Of a stretch of 23,527 bases of DNA, positions 21,986 through 23,527 are shown piece after piece. Below the pieces are notes generated by a model. It made no database searches. It was not told the origin of the DNA and worked only from the letters and a program-made list of their open reading frames with translations. Position numbers and translations under genes: made by a program. Positions within the stretch are counted from its first letter, which is position 1, and every line of letters starts with the position of its first letter. The stretch comes from Ruminococcaceae bacterium UBA6845 (GTDB taxonomy: Bacteria > Bacillota > Clostridia > Oscillospirales > Acutalibacteraceae), in assembly GCA_002449395.1 (NCBI GenBank), contig DKDP01000049.1, positions 4,305 through 27,831 of the forward strand. The letters run 5' to 3'.

Positions 21986-22363
21986 TCAAAAAATATTTTT
22001 AACCGTCGGTTTTTCGCTCTCCTTTATGTGCTCAAGACGGTTGATGACGTTGTTCAATTCCTCCAGATATTCGTCCGTCAGCCCCTGCCCGTGATAATTT
22101 GCTATATTTTTTATTCCGATTTCAATATCGTCAAGCTCCGAGTGCGGCAGAAACGAAACCATAAAATTTTCCGCCTTGTCCCACGCATCCGAAAACCTTT
22201 TTGTTTCAATGTAATTCGTTTTTCCACGCTCGTTGACCGTGTTTCTTATCTCTTCTGCGATCTCGGTAAGTTCGTCAACGGTTGAAATGATCTTTAAATA
22301 TATCCACACAGATGACCCGAAAGCAATAATCAGAATTGCCAGCGCCGCAATTATTCTTTTCAT
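21986..22363 (-). CDS. DUF4363 family protein
   Basis: A 125-residue protein with a single N-terminal hydrophobic helix (about 4-25) and an extracellular, helical, charged remainder (LTEIAEEIRNTVNERGKTNY, then WDKAENFMVSFLPHSELDDI, YLEELNNVINRLEHIKESEK). The pattern fits the DUF4363 family of Clostridia, whose function is unknown. The ATG overlaps the stop of the DUF421 gene (ATGA), so translation is coupled; the two are commonly neighbours in this group as far as I recall. The extracellular four-helix-like domain may assist the DUF421 membrane protein. Confidence 0.8.
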   Translation of the reverse strand: MKRIIAALAILIIAFGSSVWIYLKIISTVDELTEIAEEIRNTVNERGKTNYIETKRFSDAWDKAENFMVSFLPHSELDDIEIGIKNIANYHGQGLTDEYLEELNNVINRLEHIKESEKPTVKNIF

Positions 22364-23043
22364 TGATACTCGTCCTTCTTTACAATGGTGTAGTTACCCT
22401 CTCTGTCCGCAACCATAAAAAGCACCTCATCAATTTGCGTTTGCTCTCTTCGGAGGATATCATATATTCTGTCCTCATCAAGATCGCATTCCTTAAACGA
22501 ACGTTTGAGAAATTTGCCGTCGTTGATAACCATACACAGCAGTCCCTTGGTCTCGTTCGGGAGATCTGCCATTTCTGCCGTTACGGTCTCTTTCTCGGGC
22601 TTTAGCATAACGCTGAGCTGTCCGTTTGTTTCGACGATTGCATATCTTACGTCGGAAATATCAAAAACATCCTTTTGCCTGAGCTGATCGAAAAGGTCGT
22701 CCATTGTAAAGCGCAGCCTTTTGAGCTGCTTCTGATCAACAACTCCGTCACGGATAACGACAAGTGAATTTCCTTGCAGCAGACTGCGGCACTTTGAGCT
22801 TTTGAGCACCACAACGGAATTTATGACCTCCAAAGCTACAAGGAGCAAAACCGCCACGATCGAATTTCCGAGCGGCAATGCGTTGTCCTGCATAGGAATA
22901 GCCGCAATTTCCGAGAGAAGAATTGTTATTACAAGCTCGGTCGGCTGTAATTCGCCGAGCTGCCTTTTGCCCATAATGCGCATACAGACTATAATAAGTA
23001 TATACAGTATAAGCGCACGAACCAATGTTACAAGCATTTCCAT
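22360..23043 (-). CDS. DUF421 family membrane protein (YetF type)
   Basis: A 227-residue protein. Three hydrophobic helices fill the first 85 residues, with the family motif RIMGKRQLGELQPTELVITI and LSEIAAIPMQD. The remaining part is a soluble alpha/beta domain that includes GNSLVVIRDGVVDQKQLKRL, MDDLFDQLRQKDVFDISDVR and YAIVETNGQLSVMLKP, then a C-terminal extension ending VKKDEYQ. Bacillus relatives (YetF, YdfS) are sporulation- or stress-associated membrane proteins of poorly known role. I start it at ATG 23043; neither this ATG nor the one 6 bases later has a strong ribosome site, so the start is uncertain. An upstream open extension to 23088 overlaps a hairpin and is unlikely. Confidence 0.88.
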   Translation of the reverse strand: MEMLVTLVRALILYILIIVCMRIMGKRQLGELQPTELVITILLSEIAAIPMQDNALPLGNSIVAVLLLVALEVINSVVVLKSSKCRSLLQGNSLVVIRDGVVDQKQLKRLRFTMDDLFDQLRQKDVFDISDVRYAIVETNGQLSVMLKPEKETVTAEMADLPNETKGLLCMVINDGKFLKRSFKECDLDEDRIYDILRREQTQIDEVLFMVADREGNYTIVKKDEYQ

Positions 23044-23082
23044 CACCGATAATATGATTGACGGAAATCCGGAAAATAAACA

Positions 23083-23111
23083 AAACACCGAACAGCAAGT
23101 GAACGGTGTTT
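23083..23111 (-). terminator. Hairpin with T-rich tail upstream of the DUF421 gene
   Basis: AAACACCG (23083-23090) pairs with CGGTGTTT (23104-23111) around a 13-base loop; the minus strand continues GTTTATTTTCC. It looks like the terminator of a minus-strand gene beyond the window, or part of the adjacent repetitive DNA. Confidence 0.55.
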
Positions 23112-23145
23112 CTGTGTTTTCTGATAAAAGTTACTTTTGACGCAG

Positions 23146-23202
23146 GCATTTCTCGCCTCCCTTGCAGGGAAAGTGTTGAGCGGAGCGAAACGGAGGGGGT
23201 TA
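23146..23202 (-). repeat. Palindromic repeat, diverged copy (inverted)
   Basis: Read on the minus strand: AACCCCCTCCGTTTCGCTCCG...TCCCTGCAAGGGAGGCG, with the same outer CCCCTC start and a CCCTGCAAGGG end stem instead of CCCTAAAGGG. Confidence 0.6.
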
Positions 23203-23228
23203 AAATAAACTTCATCAAACTTTTTATA

Positions 23229-23274
23229 AAACCCCTCAGACGGCTGCGCCGCCAGCTCCCCTAAAAGGGAGCCC
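23229..23274 (+). repeat. Palindromic repeat copy
   Basis: AAACCCCTCAGACGGC-TGC-GCCGCCAGCTCCCCTAAAAGGGAGCCC: inner GGC/GCC stem and outer CTCCCCTAAAAGGGAG stem. The preceding ACTTTTTATAAAACCCCTCAG (23219-23239) recurs exactly at 23469-23489. Confidence 0.85.
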
Positions 23275-23329
23275 ATTATAGCTCCTGCTGACCACATCGC
23301 ACCGTGGAAATTGAGCAAATCTTCCTTGC

Positions 23330-23384
23330 CGCCCCTTTAGGGGAGGTGGCTTCGGCGGTTTGCGCCGAAGTCGGAGGGGTTAAA
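23330..23384 (-). repeat. Palindromic repeat copy (inverted)
   Basis: Read on the minus strand: TTAACCCCTCCGACTTCGGC...GCCGAAGCCACCTCCCCTAAAGGGGCGGC; the inner CTTCGGC/GCCGAAG stem and CCCCTAAAGGGG end stem are perfect. Confidence 0.85.
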
Positions 23385-23400
23385 AGTCTGATGAGACCTT

Positions 23401-23444
23401 ACTCCCTCAGTCGCTCACGCGCCAGCTCCCCCGGCGGAGGAGCC
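23401..23444 (+). repeat. Palindromic repeat, diverged copy
   Basis: ACTCCCTCAGTCGCTCACGCG...CCAGCTCCCCCGGCGGAGGAGCC, same layout with an end stem CTCCCCCGGCGGAG. Confidence 0.75.
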
Positions 23445-23478
23445 TATGCTCAAAGCAAATTTTTTCTGACTTTTTATA

Positions 23479-23527
23479 AAACCCCTCAGTCACGGACAAA
23501 CCGTGACAGCTCCCCTAAAGGGGCGCC
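23479..23527 (+). repeat. Palindromic repeat copy at the window end
   Basis: AACCCCTCAGTCACGG-ACAAA-CCGTGACAGCTCCCCTAAAGGGGCGCC; the inner TCACGG/CCGTGA stem matches the copy at 7871-7919. Confidence 0.85.

Larger units (their letters stand above)
23112..23527. other. Gene-free region filled with palindromic repeat copies
   Basis: No gene is supported in these 416 bases. They hold at least five copies, in both orientations, of one short repeat family. Open frames here are translations of the repeats. Confidence 0.8.

Noticed and set aside
23044..23088. Fifteen-codon N-terminal extension of the DUF421 protein
   Set aside because: The extension runs into the hairpin at 23083-23111 and adds residues (MFCLFSGFPS) not expected before the first family helix.
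23043..23318. A 91-codon minus-strand open frame upstream of the DUF421 gene
   Set aside because: Its translation is largely the palindromic repeat (GSLLGELAAQPSEG) and a hairpin; no ribosome site and no family resemblance.
23146..23527. CRISPR array
   Set aside because: The repeats occur in both orientations, differ in sequence and have no regular spacers or cas genes; they are dispersed palindromic elements.

Overview
The window looks like a chromosomal segment of a gut-type anaerobic Clostridia bacterium, most likely Oscillospiraceae/Ruminococcaceae. The evidence is the YesM/YesN-type sugar sensing genes, a GGGtGRT plus NifU-like gene pair, the rplU-prp-rpmA operon with a Prp-cleaved L27 extension, a dockerin-bearing secreted glycosidase, lipobox ABC binding proteins, and short palindromic repeats of the CCCCTCAGT...AGCTCCCCTAAAGGGG type. 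No phage, insertion sequence, CRISPR array, rRNA or tRNA gene was seen. Most genes have strong Shine-Dalgarno sites, and several sigma-A promoters with exact 17-bp spacers can be read directly.

Layout. (1) 1-4835, minus strand: a sugar-sensing locus, transcribed response regulator (YesN type), sensor kinase (YesM type), sugar-binding lipoprotein, then the start of an mglB-like sugar ABC binding protein that leaves the window. The first three genes overlap and form one operon. By eye this block is more AT-rich than what follows. (2) 5041-6893, minus: a two-gene operon of a NifU-like scaffold protein and a GGGtGRT protein, with its own promoter and terminator. (3) 7074-8713: a hemolysin III-family membrane protein (+) and an XRE regulator with a membrane domain (-). 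(4) 8731-9821, minus: rplU-prp-rpmA, with a structured leader and a terminator. (5) 9842-14356, plus: a HAD phosphatase and a large secreted GH39-like protein with a C-terminal dockerin in one operon, then two small membrane proteins. (6) 14383-16853, plus: a complete polar amino acid ABC importer (binding lipoprotein, permease, ATPase), ending in a terminator. (7) 16869-18500, plus: a secreted LCAT/lipase-like alpha/beta hydrolase. (8) 18513-20521, minus: rpsF-ssb-rpsR followed by a Cof-type HAD hydrolase. (9) 20551-23043, minus: NfeD-like plus stomatin-like (SPFH) pair, preceded by a DUF421/DUF4363 pair. (10) 23112-23527: no gene, but a cluster of degenerate copies of one palindromic repeat family.

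How the parts work together: region 1 probably senses an extracellular sugar through its own binding protein and switches on the adjacent sugar transporter. Regions 4 and 8 are housekeeping translation and replication operons. Regions 5 and 7 are secreted enzymes for polysaccharide or lipid/ester substrates. The least understood conserved unit is the GGGtGRT/NifU-like operon. No wholly new multi-gene system can be demonstrated from sequence alone; the best candidates for a second look are that operon, the three-component sugar sensor with its unusual leader, and the HEPN-like membrane-anchored protein at 13485-14021.
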